Below are positions 1-8,625 of a stretch of DNA of 64,000 bases, in pieces. The DNA is from Sulfomarinibacter sp963733915. Lineage in GTDB: Bacteria > Acidobacteriota > Thermoanaerobaculia > Thermoanaerobaculales > Sulfomarinibacteraceae. Both the position numbers and the translations under genes were made by a program. The stretch is taken from NCBI GenBank assembly GCA_963733915.1, contig CAVTEP010000009.1, forward strand, positions 124,001-188,000, given 5' to 3'. Positions within the stretch are counted from its first letter, which is position 1, and every line of letters starts with the position of its first letter. The notes beneath the pieces were generated by a model that saw only the letters and a program-made list of their open reading frames with translations, had not been told where the DNA came from and did not search any database.

Positions 1-2
1 GA

Positions 3-767
3 GTCGAGCAGAGGCTGCGCATGGACCCCGCCAAACAGATGTCCTTCGAGGTTCCGGCAGCACTGATTCTGCGCGAGCTCGGTCTGGCCGACCGTTCGAT
101 GAGGATCGAGGTGTTTTCGGAGATCCCACGTGCCATGGGCCTCGGCGGTTCGGCCGCGGTGGCGGTGGCCATCATTCGCGCCCTGGACCAGCGCTTCGAG
201 CTCGGACTCACCGACGATCAGGTCAATGCTCTCGCATTCCAATGCGAATGCGTCGCCCACGGTACGCCGTCCGGCATCGACAATACCGTCGCTACTTTTG
301 GACAACCCCTCGTCTTCCGGAAAGGGGACCCGCCCGAGATCCATCCACTCCAGCTGACCGCGCCCCTCAGCTTCGTGATCGGCATGACCGGAGTCGAGGG
401 CCTCACCGCCAAGATGGTGGCCAGGGTCCGCGACGGACGGCAGCGGAATCGCGATGTCTACGACACTGTCTTCAAGGGTATCGACGCCGTAACTCTACAG
501 GCGATCGAGGCCATCAAGCGCTACGATCTCGAGCGTCTCGGCGAGCTCATGAACGTGTGCCAGGGGCTGCTCAACGGGCTCCAGGTTTCGAGCTGGGAGC
601 TCGAAGAGCTGATCCAGATCGCGCGAGAGAACGGCGCCCTCGGCGCCAAGCTCACCGGCGGTGGCGGCGGCGGATCGATGATCGCCCTGTGTCCTGACGA
701 CGCCGGTACGGTGATCGAGGCAATTCACAGCGCCGGCTACCAGGCGATGGAGGTGCGAATTGGCTGA
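3..767 (+). CDS. mvk: Mevalonate kinase, 5' end outside window
   Basis: GHMP-family kinase that phosphorylates mevalonate in the cytosol on the route to IPP. The frame is open to the left edge, so the N-terminal part (roughly 60-90 residues, judged from family length) is missing. The glycine-rich ATP loop reads MGLGGSAAVAVA, followed by the mevalonate-kinase signature AHGTPSGIDN and the C-terminal glycine loop GAKLTGGGGGG. An ATG at 21 is internal to the family fold and is not taken as the start. The stop overlaps the start region of the next gene (IPP isomerase), which implies translational coupling and a mevalonate rather than MEP supply of isoprenoids for the adjacent hopanoid genes. A phosphomevalonate kinase is a weaker alternative. 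Confidence 0.9.
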   Translation, partial: VEQRLRMDPAKQMSFEVPAALILRELGLADRSMRIEVFSEIPRAMGLGGSAAVAVAIIRALDQRFELGLTDDQVNALAFQCECVAHGTPSGIDNTVATFGQPLVFRKGDPPEIHPLQLTAPLSFVIGMTGVEGLTAKMVARVRDGRQRNRDVYDTVFKGIDAVTLQAIEAIKRYDLERLGELMNVCQGLLNGLQVSSWELEELIQIARENGALGAKLTGGGGGGSMIALCPDDAGTVIEAIHSAGYQAMEVRIG

Positions 768-1347
768 GGCCGCCGTGAACTCGACCCACGAGGTGGTCTC
801 GAGCGAAGAGGAACCACTCATTTTGGTCGACGAGTCGGACCGCGAGATCGGCCACCTCAGCAAGGGTGCGTGCCACGACGGCGGCGGCGTGCTCCACCGG
901 GCATTCTCGCTTTTCATCTTCAACCCGGAGGGCGAGCTCCTGCTGCAGCGACGTAGTGGCGAGAAGCGCCTGTGGCCGCTGTATTGGTCCAACTCCTGCT
1001 GCAGCCACCCGCGACGCGGCGAATCCATGAACGAGGCAACCGAACGCCGCTTGTATCAGGAGCTCGGGATGACATCCGAGACCCACCACCTCTTCACATT
1101 CCAGTATCACGCGGCCTACCTCGACCTCGGTTCGGAAAACGAAGTGTGTTGGGTCTTCGCGGGCCTTTGTGACCATGACCCGATGCCGAATATCAACGAG
1201 ATCGCCGCGCTTCGTTGGATCACTCCCGAAGACCTCGATCGCGAGCTCGAAACGAGGCCCGAGATCTTCACTCCATGGTTTGCCATGGAATGGCCCCGGG
1301 TGCGAGAGGTGTTCCGGCAGAAGCTGGGTCTGAAGGCGGGAGAGTGA
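760..1347 (+). CDS. idi: Isopentenyl-diphosphate delta-isomerase, type 1
   Basis: Nudix-fold enzyme that interconverts IPP and DMAPP. The active-site cysteine segment NSCCSHPRRGE and the downstream acidic segment EVCWVF are both present, and the 195-residue length is normal for type I enzymes. The start shown is TTG at 760, overlapping the mevalonate kinase stop by 8 bases. A GTG at 775 is an equally possible start. The stop TGA shares its A with the ATG of hpnH. The gene lies between mevalonate kinase and HpnH, so it most likely balances the C5 pool for squalene and hopane synthesis. Squalene synthase itself is not in the window. Confidence 0.93.
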   Translation: MAEAAVNSTHEVVSSEEEPLILVDESDREIGHLSKGACHDGGGVLHRAFSLFIFNPEGELLLQRRSGEKRLWPLYWSNSCCSHPRRGESMNEATERRLYQELGMTSETHHLFTFQYHAAYLDLGSENEVCWVFAGLCDHDPMPNINEIAALRWITPEDLDRELETRPEIFTPWFAMEWPRVREVFRQKLGLKAGE

Positions 1348-2450
1348 TGGGCGTCCCACTGATTCAACAGCTGCGCGTCGGCTCCTACCTCATCAAGAAC
1401 CGTTTCCGAGGGCGCGACCGCTATCCCCTGGTGCTGATGCTCGAGCCGCTCTTCCAGTGCAACCTGGCCTGCGCCGGCTGCGGCAAGATCGACCACCCGA
1501 CCGAGATTCTCAAACGGCGGATGAGCGTCGAGGACGCCCTGCGCGCGGTAGACGAGTGCGGCGCGCCGGTGGTCTCGATTCCCGGCGGCGAGCCTCTCAT
1601 CCACGATGGGCTGCCGGAAATCGTACGCGGCATCATCGCCCGAAAGAAGTTCGTCTACCTCTGCACCAACGCCCTGCTGCTGGCGCGCAAGATCGATGAC
1701 TACGAACCCTCCCCCTACCTCACGTTTTCAATCCATCTCGACGGCAACCGCGAACGCCACGACGCTTCGGTGTGCCAGGAGGGTGTCTACGACCGCGCGG
1801 TGGCAGCGATCAAATTGGTCCTCGATCGGGGATTCCGGGTCACCATCAACTGCACCCTCTTCAGCGGGGAGGATCCCGACGAGGTGGCGAGCTTTTTTGA
1901 CGACGTGATGGCGATGGGGGTCGAGGGGATCACCATATCGCCCGGCTACAGCTACAGCCGGGCACCCCGGCAGGACGTCTTCCTCAACCGGCGCGAGAGC
2001 AAGCAGCTCTTCCGTGAGATATTCAGACGCGGCGCCGAGCGGGCGACCAAGTGGCGCTTCAACCAGTCGTCGCTGTTTCTCGACTTTCTCGCCGGCAACC
2101 AGGGCTACCAGTGCACGCCGTGGTCCAACCCCACCTACAACGTCTTCGGCTGGCAGCGACCGTGCTATCTGCTGGTTGACGAGGGATATGCCGAGTCCTT
2201 CCAGAAGCTGATGGAGGAAACGCCCTGGGAGCGTTACGGCGCCGGCCGCAACCCAAAGTGCGACAACTGCATGGCGCACTGCGGATACGAAGGCACGGCG
2301 GTCGCCGCGACCCTCGCGCATCCTCTGCGGGCGCTCAAGGTGGCGATGCGAGGACCCGACACCACCGCACCCATGGTCCCCGACCCACCGATCCAGTACC
2401 TCGACGACCACCGCGAAGCAAAACAACTGCCGATCAAACGAGCCGGATAG
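1347..2450 (+). CDS. hpnH: HpnH, adenosylhopane synthase (radical SAM)
   Basis: Radical SAM enzyme that joins the 5'-deoxyadenosyl group to diploptene to form adenosylhopane, the first step of C35 hopanoid side-chain synthesis. The cluster-binding CNLACAGC lies at residues 38-45 (C38, C42, C45), followed by IPGGEPL in the SAM-binding region. Late cysteines (CDNCMAHC) resemble the auxiliary C-terminal region of the family. The start is ATG at 1347. The frame extends upstream to 1215, but that stretch is antiparallel shadow of idi. The 367-residue length fits the family. It is followed after 10 bases by hpnB. Confidence 0.94.
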   Translation: MGVPLIQQLRVGSYLIKNRFRGRDRYPLVLMLEPLFQCNLACAGCGKIDHPTEILKRRMSVEDALRAVDECGAPVVSIPGGEPLIHDGLPEIVRGIIARKKFVYLCTNALLLARKIDDYEPSPYLTFSIHLDGNRERHDASVCQEGVYDRAVAAIKLVLDRGFRVTINCTLFSGEDPDEVASFFDDVMAMGVEGITISPGYSYSRAPRQDVFLNRRESKQLFREIFRRGAERATKWRFNQSSLFLDFLAGNQGYQCTPWSNPTYNVFGWQRPCYLLVDEGYAESFQKLMEETPWERYGAGRNPKCDNCMAHCGYEGTAVAATLAHPLRALKVAMRGPDTTAPMVPDPPIQYLDDHREAKQLPIKRAG

Positions 2451-2460
2451 ACGAAACCCG

Positions 2461-3597
2461 GTGAGCACCGTCTGGCTGCTGGCCTGCGTCCCCGGCGCCG
2501 TTATCTGGCTGATGATTCTGCTGCTCCCGTGGCGGCCGTGGTCGACTCGCGAACGACTCGTGGTCGGGGACGGTGCCGCAGCCGCCGACACCGAGGAGCT
2601 CACGATATTGATCCCGGCACGCAACGAGGCGGGACAGATTGGCCGCACGTTGGAGGCTCTCAAGGCCCAGGCGCCTCAAGCTCGCGTCCTGCTGGTCGAC
2701 GACCGCTCCGAGGACGGCACCGCCGAGGCCGCCTCTGCGGTCGGTTTGGCCGGGCTGCGAGTCGTCGAGGGACGGGAGATGCCGGCCGGTTGGACCGGCA
2801 AGCTCTGGGCCCTCGATCAGGGTCTGGCCGCGGTGGAGACACGGCGGACGCTGATGCTCGACGCCGACATCGAGCTCGGGCCCGGCGTCATCTCAGCGCT
2901 GTTCGAGCACCAGCTCTCACGGGGAGTGCGCATGGTGTCGCTGATGGCGACCCTCGAAACCAACGGTTTCTGGGAACGGCTCCTGCTGCCCGCCTTTGTC
3001 TACTTCTTCAAGATGCTCTATCCCTTTCGTCTTTCGAACTCGTCGTTTCCCCGGGTCGCCGCGGGTGCGGGCGGCTGCGTTCTCGTCGACACCGAGGTGT
3101 TGCGCGAGATCGGCGCCTTTGCCTCCATCCGGGGCGAGCTCATCGACGACTGCGCCCTCGCCGCCAGGGTCAAGGCTGCCGGACACCGCACGTGGATCGG
3201 TCTGAGCCGGGCGGTCGTCAGCCACCGGAGCTACGATGGGCTGCCGATGATCTGGAACATGGTGGCGCGCACCGCCTACACCCAGCTCCGATACTCGCCG
3301 GCCCTGCTGGCGGGCTGCGTGGCCGCGCTGTCGTGGGCGTTCTGGCTGCCGATGGTGGGATTGATGGCTGGCGACGAGCCGGCACGCATGGTGTCGCTGA
3401 CAGCCCTCGTCGCCATGATTCTCTCCTACCTGCCAACCTTGTTTTTCTACCGTCTGTCGCCGCTGTGGGCGCTGCTGATGCCACTCATCGGCACCCTCTA
3501 CCTGGCCATGACTCTCGACTCTGCGCGACGCTACTACCGGGGAGTGCGATCATCCTGGCGCGGCCGGGTCTACAGCTCGGCATCTGACAACCGCTGA
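2461..3597 (+). CDS. hpnB: HpnB, hopanoid-associated glycosyltransferase
   Basis: Family 2 glycosyltransferase associated with hopanoid gene clusters; its exact sugar acceptor is not settled. A hydrophobic segment near residues 3-22 precedes the GT-A domain with ILIPARNEAGQIG and the VDDRSEDGT segment. MLDADIEL supplies the DxD metal site. Three hydrophobic segments follow in the last 110 residues, indicating an inner-membrane protein. The start is GTG at 2461; no clear ribosome-binding site is visible, but the gap to hpnH is only 10 bases. It is the last gene of the plus-strand hopanoid arm and is followed by a repeat hairpin. Confidence 0.85.
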   Translation: MSTVWLLACVPGAVIWLMILLLPWRPWSTRERLVVGDGAAAADTEELTILIPARNEAGQIGRTLEALKAQAPQARVLLVDDRSEDGTAEAASAVGLAGLRVVEGREMPAGWTGKLWALDQGLAAVETRRTLMLDADIELGPGVISALFEHQLSRGVRMVSLMATLETNGFWERLLLPAFVYFFKMLYPFRLSNSSFPRVAAGAGGCVLVDTEVLREIGAFASIRGELIDDCALAARVKAAGHRTWIGLSRAVVSHRSYDGLPMIWNMVARTAYTQLRYSPALLAGCVAALSWAFWLPMVGLMAGDEPARMVSLTALVAMILSYLPTLFFYRLSPLWALLMPLIGTLYLAMTLDSARRYYRGVRSSWRGRVYSSASDNR

Positions 3598-3704
3598 ATC
3601 CACCGGAATCGAGCCAGGGGGAAGCTCCGAAGGAGCGCAGATCAACAGCCACGTGCATCATCCTCGGGTGCTGCAGGAAAAAGGGAAACCTGGAACACCG
3701 GTTC

Positions 3705-3868
3705 AACCACAGAGGCACAGAGACACAGAGGAAACGCAGAGATTATTTTTGAAGTGGCGCTCCTGAGAGCTTAGGCGATGAGGAGAATGATCTCGCGACC
3801 AATTGCCGAGCGATATCTGGAAAAAACTCTGTGCGGCTCTGTGGTGCTCTGTGCCTCTGTGGTTCTAA
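3705..3868. repeat. Intergenic repeat pair, CACAGAG octamer class
   Basis: The left arm (3705-3744) is a near-tandem series of CACAGAGN units reading towards the centre. The right arm (3827-3868) is the same text inverted (CTCTGTGN). About 80 bases separate the arms. The element fills most of the gap between convergent hpnB and the SDR gene, and a long stem could form in either transcript, so it may act as a bidirectional terminator. No other feature is seen in 3598-3898. Confidence 0.8.
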
Positions 3869-3898
3869 CTCATCAATGACCACGTCGAAAGGAGAGGG

Positions 3899-4696
3899 TT
3901 AATCGTCTCTGACGGTGTGCTTTTTCAATTGGCCGCGGAAAAAGGACGGCGCCAGAGCCTGGGCCACGTAGCCGGATGCGATCCAGCGCGGAAAGGTGAG
4001 CTCGCGGCTGCCGCGAGCAAGCGCGTCCAATATGGCCTCGACAAGGTCCTCCGGTTCGGCCATCTGGCGTCGCGCCACCGCAGGCAATCTCGCCAATGCC
4101 TCGTCGTCGAAGAAGGGCGTACGGATGGCGCCGGGGCAGACGGTGAGCACATGCACACCGGCGTCCTCCACCTCCAGTGAAAGCGACGACGCCAGACCGA
4201 CCACGGCGTGCTTGGAGGCCGCGTAGGCGGACTCGTCCGCCGGCGCGATGCGCCCCGCCGCGGAGGCAATGAAGACCAGCCAGCCACGACCCGCCTCGAC
4301 CATGGCCGGCAGCAGCGCCTTGGTGAAGTACAGCGTCCCCAGGTAGTTGACCCGCATGACCCGTTCCATATCCTCGAGTTCCCAGTCGAGGAAGCGACGG
4401 TGGTGGCCGTAACCCGCGTTGTTGACCAGCAGGTCGATCGGTCCCAGCGCGTCCGTCGCGCGAGTCGCTGCGGCGAATGCCTGATCACACTCACTCACGT
4501 CGCATGGCAGGGCCATGGCCTCTCCGCCGCCGGATCGAATCGCGTCGGCCAGCTCCTGGAGCTCGGGTTCGCGTCTGGCCACCAGAGCGACCCGCGCACC
4601 CGCAGCGGCCAGGCGCAGGGCCAGCAACCGGCCGATGCCGCTCGAGGCGCCGGTGATGACCGCATTGAGACCTTTGAAACCGGTCAGGCCGGGCAT
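3899..4696 (-). CDS. Short-chain dehydrogenase/reductase
   Basis: Classical SDR of 265 residues with a Rossmann nucleotide-binding motif TGASSGIG near residues 15-22, NNAG near residue 92 and the catalytic YAASK. An upstream serine (IASAAG) completes the Ser-Tyr-Lys set. The substrate cannot be read from sequence. It is the last gene of the minus-strand arm carrying squalene-hopene cyclase, HpnG and adenine deaminase, 10 bases after the deaminase, so a hopanoid-related oxidoreduction is possible but not shown. It is unlike the extended-SDR HpnA family in length and N-terminus. Confidence 0.85.
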   Translation of the reverse strand: MPGLTGFKGLNAVITGASSGIGRLLALRLAAAGARVALVARREPELQELADAIRSGGGEAMALPCDVSECDQAFAAATRATDALGPIDLLVNNAGYGHHRRFLDWELEDMERVMRVNYLGTLYFTKALLPAMVEAGRGWLVFIASAAGRIAPADESAYAASKHAVVGLASSLSLEVEDAGVHVLTVCPGAIRTPFFDDEALARLPAVARRQMAEPEDLVEAILDALARGSRELTFPRWIASGYVAQALAPSFFRGQLKKHTVRDD

Positions 4697-4706
4697 ACCC
4701 TCCTCC

Positions 4707-6419
4707 TCATTTCAGTGCCAGCGGCACCACCTCGAAGCGCTCCACGTCGACCAATCCGAGATCGGTGAGCTTGAGCGATGGGATCACCTCGAGGGCGACG
4801 AAGGACAGCGCCATCACTGGGTCGGGGTGCGCACAGCCGCAATTCGCCGCCGCCGTGTTGAGGGCGTCCAGCCGTTCCCGCACCTCGGGCAGCGGGCGGT
4901 CCGAGATGAGGCCCGCGATGGGCAACGCGAGTTGGGCGAGCACCTCATTCCCATGCGCGACCGCCACGCCCCCGCCGAGCCGAATGACCTCGGCGATCGC
5001 AGTGAGCATGGACTCGTCATCGCCCCCCGCAACGATGAGATTGTGGTGGTCGTGGGCGACCGTGCAGGCAAGGGCGCCGTCGAGCGGGCCGAAACCGAGC
5101 ACGAAGCCGAGACCGATGTTGCCGGTGCCGCGATGGCGCTCGATCACCGCCAGCTTGGCGATACCGCGATCCGGGTCGGCCACCAACCAACCGTCCAGGG
5201 CGCCGAGCCTCTCGACGCGGTTTTCGGTGACGATCTGGCCCGGGACCAAACCGATGACGCGAACCGGACAGGCGGGATCTTCGACGCTCAGCTCGATCGC
5301 CTCCGGGTTCACGACGAGCGGCCGCACCACCCCCGATGGGTCCGCCGGGGGTTCCCGCCACGCCCCGACCGGTCGCCCGTCCTCGGCAACCAGCCGACCA
5401 CCGACATAAACCCGTTGCGCCCGAATCTCCCCGAGATCGGGGCAGACCACCAGGTCGGCGCGGCGGCCGGGCGCGACGGCCCCGCGGTCGTCGAGCCGGT
5501 AGGCCTCGGCGATGTTGAGGGTCGCCATTTGGATCGCGGTCATCGGATCGAGGCCATTGGCCACCGCGAGCCGGATGAGGTGGTCGATGTGGCCGTCGTC
5601 GAGCAGATCGTGCGGGTGGCGGTCGTCGGTGCAGAAGCCACAACGCCGGCTGGTCGCGGCACCGACCACTGGCAGCAGGTCGACCAGGTTTCGCGCGCCG
5701 GTGCCTTCGCGGAGCCACACCCGCATGCCGAGCCGCAGCTTCTCGACGGCCTCCTCTGGATGGACGGTCTCGTGGTCGGTGCCGACGCCGGCCGCCGCAT
5801 AGGCCTGCAGCCAGTCGCCCCTGAGCCCGGGTCCGTGACCGTCGACCGGCTTGCCGGCAAAGGTGTCGATCTTGGCGTGGACCGCGGCGTCACCAAGCAC
5901 CACCCCAGGGACGTTCATCACCTCCGCAAGACCGATGACCCTCGGGTGCTGCGCTAGCTCCTCGAGGTCGCCGGCGTCGAGCGCGGCGCCCGCGGTCGCC
6001 AGATGGGTCGCCGGGACGCACGACGGAGCCATCACCAGGACCGCCAGCGGCAGCCCCTCTGACGCCTGGAGCAGCCACCGTACGCCGGCCATCCCGGCCA
6101 CGTTGGCCACCTCGTGGGGGTCCGTCACTACCGCCGTGGTCCCCCTCGGTACCACCGTGCGGGCATACTCGTAGGGAGTGACCATCGAGCTTTCGAGGTG
6201 CACGTGGGCGTCAATCAAGCCCGGCAGGAGGCACTGACCCTCGAGGTCAACGGTTTCCCTGGCCTCGCGAAGCGGCCCGACCGAAGCGATGATGCCGTCT
6301 ACTACCGCCACCGCCGCTTCGACCACCGAGCCCGTAAAGACATCCACGACCCGCCCGCCGCGGATCAACAGGTCCGCCGCCGTGTCGCCCCGGGCAACCG
6401 CCAGCACTCTCCCACGCAC
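4707..6419 (-). CDS. ade: Adenine deaminase
   Basis: Amidohydrolase that converts adenine to hypoxanthine and ammonia. The metal-binding HVHLES motif follows LLPGLIDA, TDPHEVAN lies shortly after, and the adenine deaminase C-terminal domain carries AHDHHNLIVAGG. The start is placed at GTG 6419 because the only upstream ATG (6458) would overlap the preceding gene by 37 bases; the GTG leaves 2 bases between them. The length of about 570 residues suits the family. The position two genes after HpnG, which releases adenine from adenosylhopane, suggests local adenine salvage. That link is inferred from gene order. Confidence 0.9.
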   Translation of the reverse strand: MRGRVLAVARGDTAADLLIRGGRVVDVFTGSVVEAAVAVVDGIIASVGPLREARETVDLEGQCLLPGLIDAHVHLESSMVTPYEYARTVVPRGTTAVVTDPHEVANVAGMAGVRWLLQASEGLPLAVLVMAPSCVPATHLATAGAALDAGDLEELAQHPRVIGLAEVMNVPGVVLGDAAVHAKIDTFAGKPVDGHGPGLRGDWLQAYAAAGVGTDHETVHPEEAVEKLRLGMRVWLREGTGARNLVDLLPVVGAATSRRCGFCTDDRHPHDLLDDGHIDHLIRLAVANGLDPMTAIQMATLNIAEAYRLDDRGAVAPGRRADLVVCPDLGEIRAQRVYVGGRLVAEDGRPVGAWREPPADPSGVVRPLVVNPEAIELSVEDPACPVRVIGLVPGQIVTENRVERLGALDGWLVADPDRGIAKLAVIERHRGTGNIGLGFVLGFGPLDGALACTVAHDHHNLIVAGGDDESMLTAIAEVIRLGGGVAVAHGNEVLAQLALPIAGLISDRPLPEVRERLDALNTAAANCGCAHPDPVMALSFVALEVIPSLKLTDLGLVDVERFEVVPLALK

Positions 6420-6421
6420 CT

Positions 6422-7924
6422 CTAGAACCCCCAGCCAACACCGCCGGTGACCAGCCACCGGCCGTCGTCTTGCCCGTCCACACGGTACAGCAGACCGAGC
6501 CCGAGATTGACCTGAGCGACCGGCAGACCGAACTCGACGCCGGCATAGGTGCGGCCGGCCTCGACCCAGCCGATATCGCCCCAGGTCTGAAGGAAGGTGA
6601 GCTTGTAGGCGAGGCCGATAAAGGCAGCGGTCAAAAAGGAACCTGAACGGTTAGTATGGCCGGTCACCCTGCCCCAACCAAGGCTGAACTTGCCACCGCC
6701 CAGACCTGGCTCGAGCTGCAGGAATGGCCCGCGGAAATCGCAGGGTGTCGTACAGTCGTAGCCTGCCGGTTGCGAGGCGAACATGACGCCGATCGAGGCG
6801 GAGACCACCTGCGGGTAGCTGAACTGGGCCCCGGCAAGACCGAGATTGTAGCGCCGTCGGTCCTCGTCTTCGTCGCGCAGCCGCTCGATCATGACCGCGT
6901 CATCGACCGTCGGCCCGGAGATCGAAAGCTCCTCCGCTGCAGCGGCCGGCACGAGCGACGGATCCGGCGCCTCGCACACCGCCTCGATGCCGAAACCCGC
7001 GGGGTCTTCGAGCTTGCCCGCCGCGACCCGCTCGGCCACCAACTCCGCCACCACCGATCCCCGGTCGCGCCGACGATACGTACGGCGCATGGCCACCACC
7101 TGCTGGTCCGCCAGACGGTCACAGTAGCCCTCGAGGACCGGTCGGACCTTGCGCCAGCGTCCCTTGCTGTAGACCGGAGGCTGGTAGGATTCGTCCCACC
7201 TCGGCGTCACGTAGGCTCTGAGATCGATGGGGCGGGAGACCACCCAGCCGTCCTCTTCGAGACGGAGGATCGGGTCCTCGGTGTCGCAGAGATCCACGTA
7301 GAAGCGCATGCCGCCGTAACTGGCCTCGAGATCGGCGATGGCCTGGACCCCTGAGGTCATGCCGCCGAGGATCAGGCTCTCCTCGACGAGACCGCGCCGG
7401 ACGGCGATGCGTTCGGCCTCTTCCCGCGTTTCACCCTTTTCGACCGCCTTCGTGTACTCGGAGTAGTAGGTCCAGCCCGAGGAGACGAAGTGCGAGATCT
7501 TGTCGGTTCCCATCCGGACCCCGGCCACCTCGATGGTCGGCGTGAAGGGCATCCAGGTCCCGGGGTCGATGAGCGGGTGCCTCGAATAGAGGTTGGTCCT
7601 GCGGTAGTCGCGTTGCTCGCCGCCGCCCTCCGGTACGCGCGCCACCCACACCGAGTTCCAGGCCCAGACCTGGATTTCGTGCATGAGCAGGAATCGCATC
7701 CGTTTGCGGTAGGCGATTGCGACCTGGCGGCAACTCTCGGGCGATCGATGATCCGGAAAGCTGGCGATCGCCCGTTCCAGCTCGAGATTGAACTTCGCGT
7801 TGACCGCATCGGTGGAATCGGCGAGGGGGCGGCCCCACGCCCAGTATTGATCGGTTTCGAGTGCCGAGGACGATCCCGCGATCACAACCGAAACGATCAG
7901 CGTGAAAACGATCGACCGTCTCAT
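6422..7924 (-). CDS. Unrecognised secreted protein in hopanoid locus
   Basis: Family not recognised. The start is ATG at 7922-7924, in ATGA overlap with the hpnG stop. Residues 1-22 form a Sec signal peptide (RR, then a hydrophobic run ending SSSA). The region around residues 130-150 contains TDKISHFVSSG, resembling the DKxxHF motif of YfiM-like periplasmic proteins. The middle is charged and Cys-poor. The last 150 residues are rich in Gly and alternating hydrophobics and end in GVGWGF, with a terminal Phe as in outer-membrane beta-barrels. A periplasmic domain fused to a small barrel or beta-sheet domain is the best reading. Gene order suggests a role with hopanoids, for example transport or outer-membrane placement; this is inference only. 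Confidence 0.7.
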   Translation of the reverse strand: MRRSIVFTLIVSVVIAGSSSALETDQYWAWGRPLADSTDAVNAKFNLELERAIASFPDHRSPESCRQVAIAYRKRMRFLLMHEIQVWAWNSVWVARVPEGGGEQRDYRRTNLYSRHPLIDPGTWMPFTPTIEVAGVRMGTDKISHFVSSGWTYYSEYTKAVEKGETREEAERIAVRRGLVEESLILGGMTSGVQAIADLEASYGGMRFYVDLCDTEDPILRLEEDGWVVSRPIDLRAYVTPRWDESYQPPVYSKGRWRKVRPVLEGYCDRLADQQVVAMRRTYRRRDRGSVVAELVAERVAAGKLEDPAGFGIEAVCEAPDPSLVPAAAAEELSISGPTVDDAVMIERLRDEDEDRRRYNLGLAGAQFSYPQVVSASIGVMFASQPAGYDCTTPCDFRGPFLQLEPGLGGGKFSLGWGRVTGHTNRSGSFLTAAFIGLAYKLTFLQTWGDIGWVEAGRTYAGVEFGLPVAQVNLGLGLLYRVDGQDDGRWLVTGGVGWGF

Positions 7925-8625
7925 CGATCTCCAAGGCGTCCATACGCCAGGTCCGGGCCGGCCAGCGTCCACACCCGGCGCATCGACCGGCCGGCCGCAA
8001 CGCCGGCCCGCCCGAGCGCGACCAGACCCGACCAGGTCCACGGCCTGGCCACGAGACGCAACAGAACGCCTCTCTTCAATCGACCCTCCTCGTCGTACAC
8101 CTGCAAGGCCGCCTCCGGCAGCCGGACATCGGCCGTGTCAACTACAACCCGCACCGCGATCCAGGGAATCCCGGCGGAGGTCGCCACCGCAGCCACCGCA
8201 GCGCTCTCCATGTCGACCGCCCCCGCACCGGTCCGAAGGCGAATCTCGAGCTTCTGCTCCGGAGACACCACCGCCATCGCCGCCTGCGCGAGCGGCGCCG
8301 TCGAACTGGCCACTCGACCATCGATCCGCACCAACAGCCGATCCCGCCATTCAAGGTCCGTCCGGATCCGCGAACCGTCCGCTTCGACCACGGAATCTGG
8401 CAGGACCACCGTCCCGGCGCAAAGGTTGGACTGAAGACCGCCCGCCATGCCCCAGCTGACGAGCGCTGCCGCGCCACGGTCAAGCAGCCGGCGCGATGCG
8501 TCCTCGGCCCGCCGACGCCCGATGCCGCTCACCTCCACCAGAGGACCGATGCCGGTGATCCAGCGTCGCTCGATCGCGAGCGCAGCAACGATTCCGAGGT
8601 CGGACGACACCGCCCCGTCACCCAC
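7921..8625 (-). CDS. hpnG: HpnG, adenosylhopane nucleosidase/phosphorylase
   Basis: Purine-nucleoside phosphorylase-like enzyme that removes adenine from adenosylhopane after HpnH has acted. GIVAALAIERRW opens the fold, SWGMAGG marks the phosphate/ribose loop, and GAVDMESAAVA is the typical nucleoside-binding segment. The start is placed at GTG 8625, which overlaps the squalene-hopene cyclase stop by 8 bases; GTG 8610 is an alternative. The upstream in-frame stretch is antisense to the cyclase gene and was excluded. It is co-transcribed with shc upstream and overlaps the next gene by ATGA. Confidence 0.88.
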   Translation of the reverse strand: MGDGAVSSDLGIVAALAIERRWITGIGPLVEVSGIGRRRAEDASRRLLDRGAAALVSWGMAGGLQSNLCAGTVVLPDSVVEADGSRIRTDLEWRDRLLVRIDGRVASSTAPLAQAAMAVVSPEQKLEIRLRTGAGAVDMESAAVAAVATSAGIPWIAVRVVVDTADVRLPEAALQVYDEEGRLKRGVLLRLVARPWTWSGLVALGRAGVAAGRSMRRVWTLAGPDLAYGRLGDR

